64,000 bases of DNA. Source: Nitrospirillum viridazoti. Lineage in GTDB: Bacteria; Pseudomonadota; Alphaproteobacteria; Azospirillales; Azospirillaceae. Positions within the stretch are counted from its first letter, which is position 1. The number at the start of each line of letters is the position of its first letter. The notes below the pieces were generated by a model. That model saw only the letters and a list, made by a program, of their open reading frames with translations, made no database searches and was not told the DNA's origin. Made by a program: the position numbers and the translations under genes. This document shows positions 1 through 8,132 of this stretch, piece after piece. The stretch is taken from the NCBI RefSeq assembly GCF_007827975.1, contig NZ_VITT01000009.1, one strand, 5' to 3'.

Positions 1-123
1 TGCCCCGGCTACGGGCTACGCCCTCCGCCGGCACAGCTGCTGGCGATTCTCATCCTGATCGTCGCGCTGCTCTCATCCTGTTTGTCGCGCGGCAGACCGA
101 ACGAGGAGGAGTGTTGATCCACC

Positions 124-1491
124 GTGTCGATACGGAAGGCATTGCGTCAGAAGCCCGCGTCAGCGGGGCGGCCGGGAGGGAGGCAAGGTGAAGCCTTGTC
201 TGTGCCCGGCAGCGACGAAGCCTTGCGTCCGCGACCGGGACTGGAAAGCACGGGGTCAGGGCTGCTGCTGGCGGCCCTGACGCGAGAGAACCTGCAACGG
301 GCTTGGCGGCGGGTGCGGTCCAACAAGGGCGCAGCGGGGGTTGACGGACTGGACATCGACCAGACGGCGGCCTATTTGCGCACGGCGTGGCCCGTGATCC
401 GCAGCCAGGTGCTGTCAGGGACGTACCGGCCTTGGCCGGTACGACGGGTGGCGATCCCGAAGCCGGACGGGGGCGAGCGCGAGCTTGGCATCCCGACGGT
501 GACGGATCGCTTGATCCAGCAGGCGCTGCTGCAGGTGCTGCAGCCCATTCTTGATCCGAGCTTCAGCGAGTACAGCTACGGCTTCCGTCCGGGCCGGGGG
601 GCGCATGACGCGGTGCTTCAAGCACAGTCGTACGTCCAGTCGGGGCGGCGGGTGGTGGTTGACGTGGACCTGGAGAAGTTCTTCGACCGGGTGAACCACG
701 ACATCCTGATCGACCGTATCAGCAAGCGCATCGGGGATGCCGGCGTCGTCCGGCTGATCCGGGCGTACCTGGACAGCGGGATCATGGTGGGGGGCGTGGT
801 GCAGGCGCGGGAAAGGGGGACGCCGCAGGGTGGCCCGCTGTCGCCGCTACTGGCCAACGTCCTGCTCGACGAAGTGGACAAGGAACTGGAACGCCGGGGC
901 CATCGCTTCGTGCGCTACGCCGACGACGCGAACGTCTATGTTCGCAGCCGGAGGGCGGGGGAGCGGGTGATGGCGCTGTTGCGGCGGCTCTATGGCCAAC
1001 TGCATCTCTCGGTCAACGAGACCAAGAGCGCCGTGGCCAGCGTGTTTGGCCGCAAGTTCCTGGGCTACGGCTTCTGGGTGGCGCCGGGCGGCGTCATCAA
1101 GCGGCGGGTCGCCGACAAGCCGTTGACGACCTTCAAACAGCGCATCCGGCAGTTGACCCGCCGGTCCGGCGGGAGCAGCGTGCGGGACGTGGTGATGCGC
1201 CTGCGCTCCTATGTCCTGGGATGGAAGGCCTACTTCCGCCTGGCGCAGACACCCGGGGTCTGGAAAGACCTGGACCAGTGGATGCGCCACCGGCTGCGGG
1301 CCATCCAGCTCAAGCAGTGGAGGCACGGCGCGACCATTTACAGGGAGTTGAAGGCCTTGGGTGCCAAACAACACGTTGCCCGTCGAGTGGCGGATAACAG
1401 CCGCTGCTGGTGGCGCAACAGTGCAATGGCCCTCAACGCCGCTCTCACCCTGAAGTGGGCCGACGCCCTGGGACTACCCCGTCTCTCCTGA
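124..1491 (+). CDS. ltrA: Group II intron reverse transcriptase/maturase
   Basis: This is the intron-encoded protein (455 aa), which helps the intron RNA fold and splice and reverse-transcribes it at new DNA sites. The reverse transcriptase core is clear: a finger region with IPKPDGGERELGIPTVTDR, palm motif VVDVDLEKFFDRVNHD around residues 175-190, GTPQGGPLSPLLAN and the catalytic FVRYADD box near residue 265. A maturase (GIIM) region follows at about residues 340-430 with YVLGWKAYFRLAQ and RLRAIQLKQWR. No HNH endonuclease domain follows, so mobility would rely on single-stranded or transcription-linked DNA targets. The GTG start is preceded by GAGGAGGAG at 103-111. The frame is intact, so the protein could be active. 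Confidence 0.93.
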   Translation: MSIRKALRQKPASAGRPGGRQGEALSVPGSDEALRPRPGLESTGSGLLLAALTRENLQRAWRRVRSNKGAAGVDGLDIDQTAAYLRTAWPVIRSQVLSGTYRPWPVRRVAIPKPDGGERELGIPTVTDRLIQQALLQVLQPILDPSFSEYSYGFRPGRGAHDAVLQAQSYVQSGRRVVVDVDLEKFFDRVNHDILIDRISKRIGDAGVVRLIRAYLDSGIMVGGVVQARERGTPQGGPLSPLLANVLLDEVDKELERRGHRFVRYADDANVYVRSRRAGERVMALLRRLYGQLHLSVNETKSAVASVFGRKFLGYGFWVAPGGVIKRRVADKPLTTFKQRIRQLTRRSGGSSVRDVVMRLRSYVLGWKAYFRLAQTPGVWKDLDQWMRHRLRAIQLKQWRHGATIYRELKALGAKQHVARRVADNSRCWWRNSAMALNAALTLKWADALGLPRLS

Positions 1492-1503
1492 CCTCAACTC
1501 CTC

Positions 1504-1579
1504 GAACCGCCCGGTGCGGACCCGCATGCCGGGTGGTGTGGGAGGGGAGCGATCAACTAGGATCGCCCCCTATCCCGAT
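1504..1579 (+). ncRNA. Group II intron domains V and VI
   Basis: Just after the maturase stop lies a compact hairpin region, GAACCGCCCGG... closing with ...CCGGGTGGTG, resembling domain V. A second stem follows (gcgatc 1549-1554 pairing with gatcgc 1561-1566, extended by GGGG/CCCC) in the place of domain VI. The run ends in CTATCCCGAT, a common 3' end of bacterial group II introns. I did not verify the full fold or the branch-point adenosine. Confidence 0.65.
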
Positions 1580-1790
1580 TGCCTAATGGAGTGCCATCCG
1601 ATTGATCTACAAAGGACTTTGGGCGCGTCATCGCACCGGGGCGTAGGCGGGCGCAGATGGTCCAACGAGGGCCGCTGTACGGAATTGTTGGTATGTTTGT
1701 TTGTAGAGCACGCCCCCTGTTGGTATCTTGAGATACCAACAGAAAGGTGATTGCCTCGTCGGTCGCCTGATAGGTCAGGTATTGGCTCCA
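1580..1790 (+). repeat. Dispersed repeat next to integrase-type DNA, copy 1
   Basis: This stretch aligns over roughly 160-200 bases with 24553-24713, starting TGCCTAA and sharing GGGCGCGTC, GGTCCAACGA, AATTGT-GGTAT and a CGGTC-C-GATAGGT block. It contains several GTTGGTAT boxes, one in an inverted pair around 1720-1740. In the second copy an integrase start follows directly, so I read this as the upstream or attachment region of a lost integrative element. Between 1790 and the insertion sequence at 1869 I see no gene. Confidence 0.55.
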
Positions 1791-1908
1791 GGCCCAATGG
1801 ATGAGGATTAAGCGCTTGGCATCAAGCGACAGCGTGCGATCATGGACCACATCCAGCGGCGCCCTCCTTGGGCTGCTGCCGGTTTGGATGACACCGGGAT
1901 AAGCTCGA

Positions 1909-2769
1909 TTAAGCTACCCCAGCATTCTGTTCGAAGTCGACGGGGCTGAGGTATCCCAGCGTCGAATGGCGGCGTGTTGGGTTGTAGAAGCGTTCAATGT
2001 AGTCGAAGACATCAGCCCTGGCCTGGTTCCTCGACTGATAGATGGCCCTGGCCACCCGCTCGGTTTTGAGCGAGGAGAAGAAGCTTTCCATGGCGGCGTT
2101 GTCCCAGACATTGCCCGCCCGGCTCATGGAACAGGTGATGCCGTTGTCGCTGAGCAGGTGTTGGAACTGCTGGCTGGTATATTGGCTTCCCTGATCGGAA
2201 TGATGCAGTACGGCCTTGGGTTTCCCCCGCCGCCACAAGGCCATGACCAGGGCGTCGGCGACCAGTTGGGCTGTCATGGTGTCGCTCATGGACCAGCCGA
2301 CGACCCGGCGGGAATAGAGGTCGATGACGGCGGCGACATAGAGCCAGCCCTCCGCCGTCCAGATGTAGGTGAAGTCCGCTACCCATTTCTGGTTCAGGCC
2401 GCTGGCGCTGAACTGCCGGTCCAGCACGTTCCCGGCGATGACGGAGCGCTCGCCCGCATCCTTGGGAAGGCCCCGGCGGCGCGGCCGGGCGCGCAGTCCC
2501 CGCTGGCGCATCAGCCGTTCCACACGATGCAGGCCGCAGGCGATCCCCTCCGCCAGCAGATCGTGCCGGACACGCCGGGCCCCGTAGGTCCGGTCGCTGG
2601 CCACGAAGCTCGCCCGGATCCGCTCACCGACCTCGGCATCCGCCTGGGAACGCCGGGATGGTGGACGGACCAGCCAGGCATGGAACCCACTCCGCGAGAC
2701 ACCGAGCGCCTCGCACATCCACGCGACCGGCCAGATCCCCCGGTGCTTCGCGATGAAGGCGAACCTCAT
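1909..2769 (-). CDS. IS3-family transposase OrfB (DDE integrase domain)
   Basis: Catalytic subunit of the insertion sequence (286 aa from the ATG at 2769). An N-terminal helical region is followed by an HTH_21-like segment (YGARRVRHDLL) and an rve integrase core. The catalytic triad is visible: Asp in WVADFTYI, Asp in HHSDQGSQYT and Glu in NAAMESFFSSLKTE. The ATG overlaps the orfA stop as ATGA. The working transposase is probably the OrfAB fusion made by -1 frameshifting at the A7G run in orfA, as in other IS3 elements. The frame is undamaged. Confidence 0.93.
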   Translation of the reverse strand: MRFAFIAKHRGIWPVAWMCEALGVSRSGFHAWLVRPPSRRSQADAEVGERIRASFVASDRTYGARRVRHDLLAEGIACGLHRVERLMRQRGLRARPRRRGLPKDAGERSVIAGNVLDRQFSASGLNQKWVADFTYIWTAEGWLYVAAVIDLYSRRVVGWSMSDTMTAQLVADALVMALWRRGKPKAVLHHSDQGSQYTSQQFQHLLSDNGITCSMSRAGNVWDNAAMESFFSSLKTERVARAIYQSRNQARADVFDYIERFYNPTRRHSTLGYLSPVDFEQNAGVA

Positions 2770-3056
2770 AGGCTGTCCTTCGCGAAGTAGGCCGCCGCTT
2801 TTTTTAGGATGTCCCGCTCCGCCTTCAGCCGGGTAACCTCCCGTCGAAGACGGTCGATCTCCTCTTGCTCCGCCGTCCGCTGGCCGTGGCCGGGAAAGGC
2901 ATCCTTGCCAGCCCGGCCGAGTGCTCGCGACCATTTGCGCAGCATGGTCGCGTGAACCCCGAGTTCCCGCGCAGCCTGCGCCACGCTGACACCCCGCTCT
3001 TCGATAAGCTTCACCGCTTCGATCTTGAATTCACGGCTGTACTGTTTGCGCTCCAA
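2766..3056 (-). CDS. IS3-family transposase OrfA (helix-turn-helix)
   Basis: DNA-binding partner of the IS3 transposase (96 aa). Residues 5-40 form a typical HTH_Tnp_1 domain (YSREFKIEAVKLIEE, VSVAQAARELGVH), and residues 65-90 form a leucine/arginine-rich coiled coil (EIDRLRREVTRLKAERDIL) used for multimerisation. Near its end, at 2798-2805, the coding strand carries A7 followed by G, the usual slippery signal for the -1 shift into orfB. It lies just inside the right terminal inverted repeat. Confidence 0.93.
   Translation of the reverse strand: MERKQYSREFKIEAVKLIEERGVSVAQAARELGVHATMLRKWSRALGRAGKDAFPGHGQRTAEQEEIDRLRREVTRLKAERDILKKAAAYFAKDSL
2798..2805 (-). other. Programmed -1 frameshift site (A7G)
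   Basis: Seven adenines followed by a guanine on the coding strand within the last codons of orfA. This heptamer is the classic slippery signal that joins OrfA and OrfB in IS3 elements. The orfB frame is open through this point. Confidence 0.7.
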
Positions 3057-3117
3057 GTCCTGTCCTCCGATTGGATCAACACCTTATCTCGGTGTCATCC
3101 AAACCGGCAGCAGCCCA

Positions 3118-3260
3118 CCATTCTCCTCACCTTCATCAGACTTCCGGCCCGCGACCATCAGCATGTCCTGCTCCTGCGTGATGGTCAGGTCGTTCTCCCT
3201 GAAGCCGGCCACCGCCAGGCTGAACCTCATGCGGTAGCAGATGGCAGAGTTGGCGGCGGT
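3118..3260 (-). pseudogene. Hsp20 (small heat shock protein) fragment
   Basis: Read on the minus strand this gives YRMRFSLAVAGFRENDLTI followed by TQEQDMLMVAGRKSDEGE, which matches the start of the alpha-crystallin domain of IbpA-type small heat shock proteins (Y-I-L-AVAGF-DL-I----L-V-GRK-D). The similarity ends exactly at the right end of the IS3 element, so the rest of the gene has been removed or displaced. I see no matching C-terminal half on the left side of the element. The upstream half of the gene also lacks a clear start. Confidence 0.6.
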
Positions 3261-3284
3261 GCCCCGCCCTGCCAGGGGACCACT

Positions 3285-3475
3285 CTGTGAACCGGCGCCA
3301 AAAGGGAGCCCTGGGCTTGCTCGCGCTCAACAGCCTGACAAATCAGTAGAAATTGTATTGAGGGCAGGGTTCCGACCGGCGCCGGTCGGAACCCTGCTCT
3401 TTTGACACTTTCTTCAGATGTTTCAGTATATTGTCTCGCTTTTCCCAAGAGGCCCACTTCGCTGCCGTTTCACAA
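3285..3475 (+). repeat. Dispersed repeat family, copy A
   Basis: This segment is related to 24896-24975 (same strand) and to the reverse complement of 28915-29045. Shared blocks include GTGAACCGGCGCC-AAAGGGAGCC, the CGACC-GCGCCGGTCGG hairpin, and CTTTCTTCAGAT-TTTCAGTAT-TTG-CTCGC followed by CCCAAGAGGCCCACTTCG. It may be what is left of an insertion-sequence end, but I cannot assign a family. The following bases to 3638 hold no gene; a run of ten G is found at 3581-3590. Confidence 0.6.
3364..3397. repeat. Perfect 34-base palindrome
   Basis: Positions 3364-3380 are the exact reverse complement of 3381-3397, forming a 17-base-pair stem without a loop (G+C-rich, centre CCGGCGCCGG). On the plus strand it is followed by TCTTTTG, so it could act as a terminator. 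A related but shorter hairpin is present in copy C of the repeat near 28994-29019. Confidence 0.75.
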
Positions 3476-3638
3476 TCCACGTCGTGCAAGGGACCAGTTG
3501 GTGGACATTTGGTCCATCGACGCACGCGGGTGCGGCAATGACAGGCCGATACGCTGGACGCCCCGAAGCCCTACCGTCTCGGGGGGGGGGAGGTGGCGCT
3601 GTGCCCGCGAGGGAATGGCAAGGTTGGGGCTGCGGCGC

Positions 3639-5273
3639 CTAACGGCGGTGATCGTCCTTGATCATGGCGGCGGCCTTTTCGGCGATCATGATGACGACGG
3701 CGTTGGTATTGCCGGACGTGACCACCGGCATGATGGACGCGTCGACCACCCGCAACCCTTCGAGTCCTCTCACCCGCAGCCGGGTATCCACCACAGCGTC
3801 CGCATCCTCACCCATGCGGCAGGTACCGACCGGATGATCCCCGCGGAACGCGGCCGAACGTAAATAGGCCATCCAATCGGCATCAATTTCGGGCCTGGCG
3901 GCAGGTGCGATCATCCCGGTCAGCATGTCGGCCAGGGGCGGCGTGTCCAGTATCCGCATCGCTTCCCGGCAGCCGGCCACCAGGTCGGCGACATCCTGGT
4001 CATCCCCCAGCAGTTGGTGTTCGATGACGGGATGATCCATCGGATCGGACGACCGCAAGGTGATACGGCCCCGCTGGCGGGGGTGAAGCAGGCATGTCGC
4101 CAGACTCATGCCCGGTTTCGGATGAAGGCGCAGGCCGTCCTGCAGGGTTTCCATCTGGTAGGCGGCCGGAACCAAAATCGTCTGGATGGTCGGCAGGGCA
4201 TGGTCATCGCGCGTCCGGAAGAAGACCTGGGCATGCCCGACGGGGCTGGTAAGCGGCCCCCGGCGCGCCAGCAGGAAGCGGGCGCCGTGGAACAGCGCCT
4301 TCCACCACGCCGTCTCGGTGTTGAGTGTGGAGACTTTGGAACCGCGCGTGATCATGACGCAGGGGTGTTCCTGAAGGTTGCCGCCGACGCCCGGGGAATC
4401 CCGCACCACGTCGATGCCCATGCCACGCAGGTGATCGGCGGGCCCGATGCCGGACAGCATCAGAAGCTTAGGGGAGCCTATCGCCCCAGCGCTCACGATG
4501 ATTTCCCGGTGCGCCCGCGCCCCGTATTCCTGGCCTTCCCACTGGTACCTCACCCTGGTCGCCCGCCCCCCCTCCGTCCCGATCCGCAGCACCCGCGCTT
4601 TGGTGCGGACCAACAGATTGGGGCGCTTGAGGACGGGTTTCAGGAAGGAGCGGGCGGAACTGTAGCGGAGGCCGGCCTTCTGCGACGCCTGGCAAGGCCC
4701 CACTCCCTCCTGCGCCACGCCATTCTGGTCAGGATTGTAGGGATGGCCCAAGGCCATCGCCGCCTGGATGAAGCGGTCGGTCAACTTGTGCTTCAGGCGC
4801 AAGGCGGAAGCGGGTTGGGGGCCCATGCCGCCGCGGGTTTCCGACGCCCCGCCCTCGTTCGTCTCGGCGCTCTTGAAATAGGGCAGCACGTCCGCATACG
4901 ACCACCCCTGGCACCCCATCCGGGCCCAGGCGTCAAAGTCGCCGGGATTGCCCCGGACCCACATCATGCCGTTGATGGAACTGCCGCCCCCCAAAATCTT
5001 GCCCGCCGACCAGATGTCCCTCAGGCCATTGCGGGAGGGGTCCGGTTCAGCGGGATACGCCCAGTTGACGTCGCCAGCACCAAACCATTTCCCCAGCGCG
5101 GAAAACAGCATCGCCTCGCCCGCCGGGATATGGATGAAAGGTGAGCGGTCGCGGGCCCCGGCTTCCAGCAGCAGAACCGACGCGCCATCAGCGCTCAATC
5201 GGTCGGCCAGCACACATCCCGCCGAACCGGCGCCAACGATCACGTAGTCAAAGCTCTCTTCCACCAATGTCAT
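3639..5273 (-). CDS. GMC-family FAD-dependent oxidoreductase
   Basis: Flavin alcohol oxidase/dehydrogenase of the choline-dehydrogenase type (544 aa from the chosen start). The N-terminal dinucleotide-binding fold begins at once with DYVIVGAGSAGCVLADRLS and LLLEAG. The GMC signature region carries AGKILGGGSSINGMMWVRG (near residue 85). The C-terminal domain shows HPVGTCRMGEDADAVVD and the catalytic-site end GNTNAVVIMIAEKAA. An in-frame ATG at 5309 would add 12 residues before the fold; I prefer 5273 because the Rossmann strand follows directly. It is transcribed away from the MFS gene at 5502. The substrate is unknown, probably an alcohol whose aldehyde could feed the aldehyde dehydrogenase at 6609. 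Confidence 0.9.
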   Translation of the reverse strand: MTLVEESFDYVIVGAGSAGCVLADRLSADGASVLLLEAGARDRSPFIHIPAGEAMLFSALGKWFGAGDVNWAYPAEPDPSRNGLRDIWSAGKILGGGSSINGMMWVRGNPGDFDAWARMGCQGWSYADVLPYFKSAETNEGGASETRGGMGPQPASALRLKHKLTDRFIQAAMALGHPYNPDQNGVAQEGVGPCQASQKAGLRYSSARSFLKPVLKRPNLLVRTKARVLRIGTEGGRATRVRYQWEGQEYGARAHREIIVSAGAIGSPKLLMLSGIGPADHLRGMGIDVVRDSPGVGGNLQEHPCVMITRGSKVSTLNTETAWWKALFHGARFLLARRGPLTSPVGHAQVFFRTRDDHALPTIQTILVPAAYQMETLQDGLRLHPKPGMSLATCLLHPRQRGRITLRSSDPMDHPVIEHQLLGDDQDVADLVAGCREAMRILDTPPLADMLTGMIAPAARPEIDADWMAYLRSAAFRGDHPVGTCRMGEDADAVVDTRLRVRGLEGLRVVDASIMPVVTSGNTNAVVIMIAEKAAAMIKDDHRR

Positions 5274-5501
5274 GAAGCACCAGACCGCCAAGGGAGACAA
5301 CGGCCCCATCGTGCCTGTACGGCGGGCGCCGTCTTTTGATCGGGGCAGATAAAGGATTGCGTGCCACCTTACCGAAGGGGAGGCCGTGGCGGCAAAAAGG
5401 GAAAGAGCGCGCGCAAAGAACTGCCCCCCTCCCCCAAATGCCGGCGCCGAAACTAACTGCTAGCCTGGTTGGCTGAAGTTCCGCGATGGGAGGCTTAGTA
5501 G

Positions 5502-6623
5502 GTGAATAGGCAAGGATCAAGTGTCGGCACGTCTGTGGCGCTGGTGTGGCTGTGCAGCGTCGCGCCCCTCGCGGCGATTTTGGTTCCCCTGCTGCTGCCG
5601 GTGTACCAGCAAAGCCACGCGCTGGACGCCAGCGCGATGGGGTTCCTGGCGTCGGCCGACTTGGCCGGGGCCTGCCTGGCGTCGATCAGCGCGCCGCTCT
5701 GGCTGCGGCGCACGGGGTGCCGCGGCGGTGTCATCGGGGGTCTGGTGGTGGTCGCCGCCGCCAACATCGCCGCCGCCTTCGCCGACACCTCCCCGCTGCT
5801 GTTGACGACACGCCTGGTGGCCGGCGTGGGGACGGGCCTGGTGCTGAGCAGCGCCATCCCCATCGTCTCGGCCAGCCAGCGGCCGGCCCGGCTGATCAGC
5901 GCGGTCCAGGTGCTTCAGCTTCTGCTGGCGGGCGCCGCGCTGGCGGGCGCCGGGCAATTGCTGGCCGCCGGCGGCCCCCGTCCGGTGCTGTTGGCCGTGG
6001 TGGCCATCGCGGTCCTGTCCTTGCCCGCGGCGATGCTGCTGCCGGGCCGAAGCGGCCAGGCGCACAGCTTGCCCACCCTTGCAGAGATGCGGCCCGTTTC
6101 GCTGATCCTGGGCGGCATCTTCGTCTATTTCGCCGCCGCCGCCATCATCACCAACTACGCCGGCCAACTCAGCACGCAGCAGGGCCTGTCGATCGAAGCG
6201 GTCAGCACGGCGCTGGCGGTCGGCAACCTGGCGGCCCTGCCAGGCTCGCTCATCGCCATGCTGGCAACCACGCCGAACCACCGCCGCCTGCTGATGGTGG
6301 CCGCCACGGGACTGCAATGTCTGGCGGTCGCCATCATGTTGTGGGTACCCGGTGCGCTGGTGTTCACCGCCGCGTTCTTCCTGGTTCAAATGTGCATCAC
6401 CATCCTGGGGCCCCTGCAGGTCGCGGCCCTGGTCGACCGGGATGCCAGCGGCCGTGGCATCGAGGGCCTGGCCGCCATGCAGAGTGGCGGCCAGGCCCTG
6501 GGTCCCATGCTTGGCGCGTTATTCATCAGCGGGGGGCGGGTGGACGGCGCCTATCTCTGCGGCTTCGCCATCGTCGTCGTCAGCACCGCCATGGTGGTGC
6601 GGCGCCGATCAGCGATCCGCTGA
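5502..6623 (+). CDS. MFS transporter
   Basis: Inner-membrane permease (373 aa) with about 11-12 hydrophobic segments and few charged residues, in the pattern of the major facilitator superfamily. Short basic loops (WLRRTGCRGG near residue 65) separate the helices. It starts with GTG, preceded by GATGGGAGG eight bases upstream. It is divergent from the GMC gene and its last 15 bases overlap the end of the aldehyde dehydrogenase gene on the other strand. It is somewhat shorter than typical 12-helix MFS proteins. The substrate is unknown; context suggests the compound handled by the neighbouring oxidoreductases. Confidence 0.82.
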   Translation: MNRQGSSVGTSVALVWLCSVAPLAAILVPLLLPVYQQSHALDASAMGFLASADLAGACLASISAPLWLRRTGCRGGVIGGLVVVAAANIAAAFADTSPLLLTTRLVAGVGTGLVLSSAIPIVSASQRPARLISAVQVLQLLLAGAALAGAGQLLAAGGPRPVLLAVVAIAVLSLPAAMLLPGRSGQAHSLPTLAEMRPVSLILGGIFVYFAAAAIITNYAGQLSTQQGLSIEAVSTALAVGNLAALPGSLIAMLATTPNHRRLLMVAATGLQCLAVAIMLWVPGALVFTAAFFLVQMCITILGPLQVAALVDRDASGRGIEGLAAMQSGGQALGPMLGALFISGGRVDGAYLCGFAIVVVSTAMVVRRRSAIR

Positions 6624-8132
6624 CCGGCAGGGCCCACCCGCCAGCACCACCCCCTTGATCGCCGTATAGCTGCGCAGGCTGTCCAGGCCGGTTTCGCTGC
6701 CGAACCCGGAATCGCCGCGCGGCTCCCCGGCCAGGGACATGCCCGGCCCTTCGTAGGGCTCAACCGTGCCGTTGACGGTGACGTGCCCCGTCTTGAGCCG
6801 GCGAACCAGGGTTTGAGCCGTGGGATAGTGCGCGGTCCAGACCGTGGCGGCCAGGCCGTAACTGGTACCGTTGGCCAAGCCAATGGCCTCTTCCGTACTC
6901 TCGAAGGATTGGACCGTCAGCACCGGGCCGAACACCTCGTCCCGGACGATGGCCATCGCCTGCGACACGTCGTCCAGGATGGTGGGGGCCACGCCGCAAG
7001 GGCGGTCGACGGGGCCGCCGGCCACCATGCGGGCGCCGTCGCGCAAGGCACCAGCGATATGGCCCAGGACACGCTCACACTGGCGCTGCCCGGCCAATGG
7101 CCCGAAAGTCGTGGCCGGTTCCAGGGGATCGCCCACCGCGTACTGCCGAACCTCCCGCTCCAATGCCGCCATCAGATCGGCCTTGCGTGATGCATGGACC
7201 AGCAGGCGGGACCGGGCGACGCAGAGCTGGCCTTGATTGGCGAACGCCTCCCCCAGGACGCGTGGGGCGACCAGGTCGGATGCGGGGGCGTCTGCGAAGA
7301 CAATCTGGGGGGATTTGCCGCCGCATTCGAGTATGACTGGCCGGATGCTGCTTTGCGACGCCGTGGCCATGATCGCCCGGCCCGCCTGGGTCGACCCGGT
7401 GAAGGTCACCATGTCGACCAGGGGATGCCGCGCCAGGGCGGCCCCCGTGGTGACACCGTCGCCCGGTATGACGTTCAGGACCCCCGGCGGAACACCGGCC
7501 TCCAGCGCCAGCTCGCCCAAGCGCAGGGCCGACCCAGGCGTCAGTTCCGAGGGCTTGAGCACGACGCAATTGCCCGCCGCCAGCGCCGGCATGACCTTGA
7601 TGACCGCGTTCGGCAGCGGATAGTTCCACGGCGCGATGGCCGCCACGACCCCCCGAGGCTCACGCAGGCTGAAGGCCAAACTGGCCGCGTCGCTGCCGGC
7701 CACGTCGCCATAAATCTTGTCCGCCGCCTCCGCATAGTGCCGGCACAGGGTCGGCGCCAGATCACGGATGTCGACCAGGGCGGAAGCGATGGGCTTCCCC
7801 ATCTCCAGGGTGTCACGCAACGCCAGTTCCTCGTGGTTTTCCACGATCAGTTCGGCCAGGCGCAGCAAGATCATTCCCCGGGCGCGAGGGCTGAGGTCAC
7901 TCCATACGCCCCGCTCGCAGGCGCGGTGGGCATCCACAACCGCCTGGTCGACCATATCGGCCGAGCACAGCGCCGCCTCGTACAAGAGACCGCCATGAAC
8001 GGGCGACCGGACCGCCATCGCCCCCGTCCCCTCACGGCGCGTGCCGCCGATCAGTGGACGGCCGTCCCAGCTCAGCGCGGCGGCGCGCTCACGCCAGCCG
8101 GTTTGCATCGCTTCATGTTCAAGATTCACCAT
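6609..8132 (-). CDS. NAD(P)-dependent aldehyde dehydrogenase
   Basis: Oxidises an aldehyde to the acid (507 aa from the chosen start). Family marks are clear: the Asn-containing APWNYPL, KPSELTP, FTGSTQAGRAIM, the general base in ECGGKSPQ, the catalytic cysteine in GQLCVARSRLLVH, and EVFGPVLTV. The overall pattern resembles PuuC/BetB-type enzymes acting on amino-aldehydes, but the substrate is inferred only. An ATG at 8156 would add eight residues; the ATG at 8132 has GAGGGG at a suitable distance. It is divergent from the flavoprotein gene at 8428 and overlaps the MFS gene tail to tail by 15 bases. Confidence 0.92.
   Translation of the reverse strand: MVNLEHEAMQTGWRERAAALSWDGRPLIGGTRREGTGAMAVRSPVHGGLLYEAALCSADMVDQAVVDAHRACERGVWSDLSPRARGMILLRLAELIVENHEELALRDTLEMGKPIASALVDIRDLAPTLCRHYAEAADKIYGDVAGSDAASLAFSLREPRGVVAAIAPWNYPLPNAVIKVMPALAAGNCVVLKPSELTPGSALRLGELALEAGVPPGVLNVIPGDGVTTGAALARHPLVDMVTFTGSTQAGRAIMATASQSSIRPVILECGGKSPQIVFADAPASDLVAPRVLGEAFANQGQLCVARSRLLVHASRKADLMAALEREVRQYAVGDPLEPATTFGPLAGQRQCERVLGHIAGALRDGARMVAGGPVDRPCGVAPTILDDVSQAMAIVRDEVFGPVLTVQSFESTEEAIGLANGTSYGLAATVWTAHYPTAQTLVRRLKTGHVTVNGTVEPYEGPGMSLAGEPRGDSGFGSETGLDSLRSYTAIKGVVLAGGPCRSADR

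Larger units (their letters stand above)
1..1579 (+). mobile_element. Group II intron, 5' part outside the window
   Basis: The element is recognised from its reverse transcriptase/maturase gene (124-1491) followed immediately by a structured tail typical of group II intron domains V and VI, ending in CTATCCCGAT near 1579. The 5' ribozyme domains would have to lie mostly upstream of base 1, because only 123 bases precede the gene; these include a short internal repetition of ctcatcctg-gtcgcgc. Sequence after 1580 matches the DNA that follows a terminator hairpin at 24518-24552, which supports 1579 as the 3' boundary. The exact 5' end and the structural class cannot be settled here. Confidence 0.8.
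1869..3117 (-). mobile_element. IS3-family insertion sequence, complete
   Basis: About 1.25 kb, bounded by 35-base inverted repeats at 1869-1903 and 3083-3117 that differ at one position, with the orfA and orfB transposase genes between them on the minus strand. No convincing short target duplication is visible directly outside the ends. The right end lies against an Hsp20 gene fragment. A single copy of the same terminal sequence occurs alone at 29060-29087. Confidence 0.88.

Noticed and set aside
3581..3590. Run of ten G as a phase-variation tract
   Set aside because: It lies in non-coding DNA after the GMC gene with no gene start nearby to be switched; it could even be a sequencing artefact.
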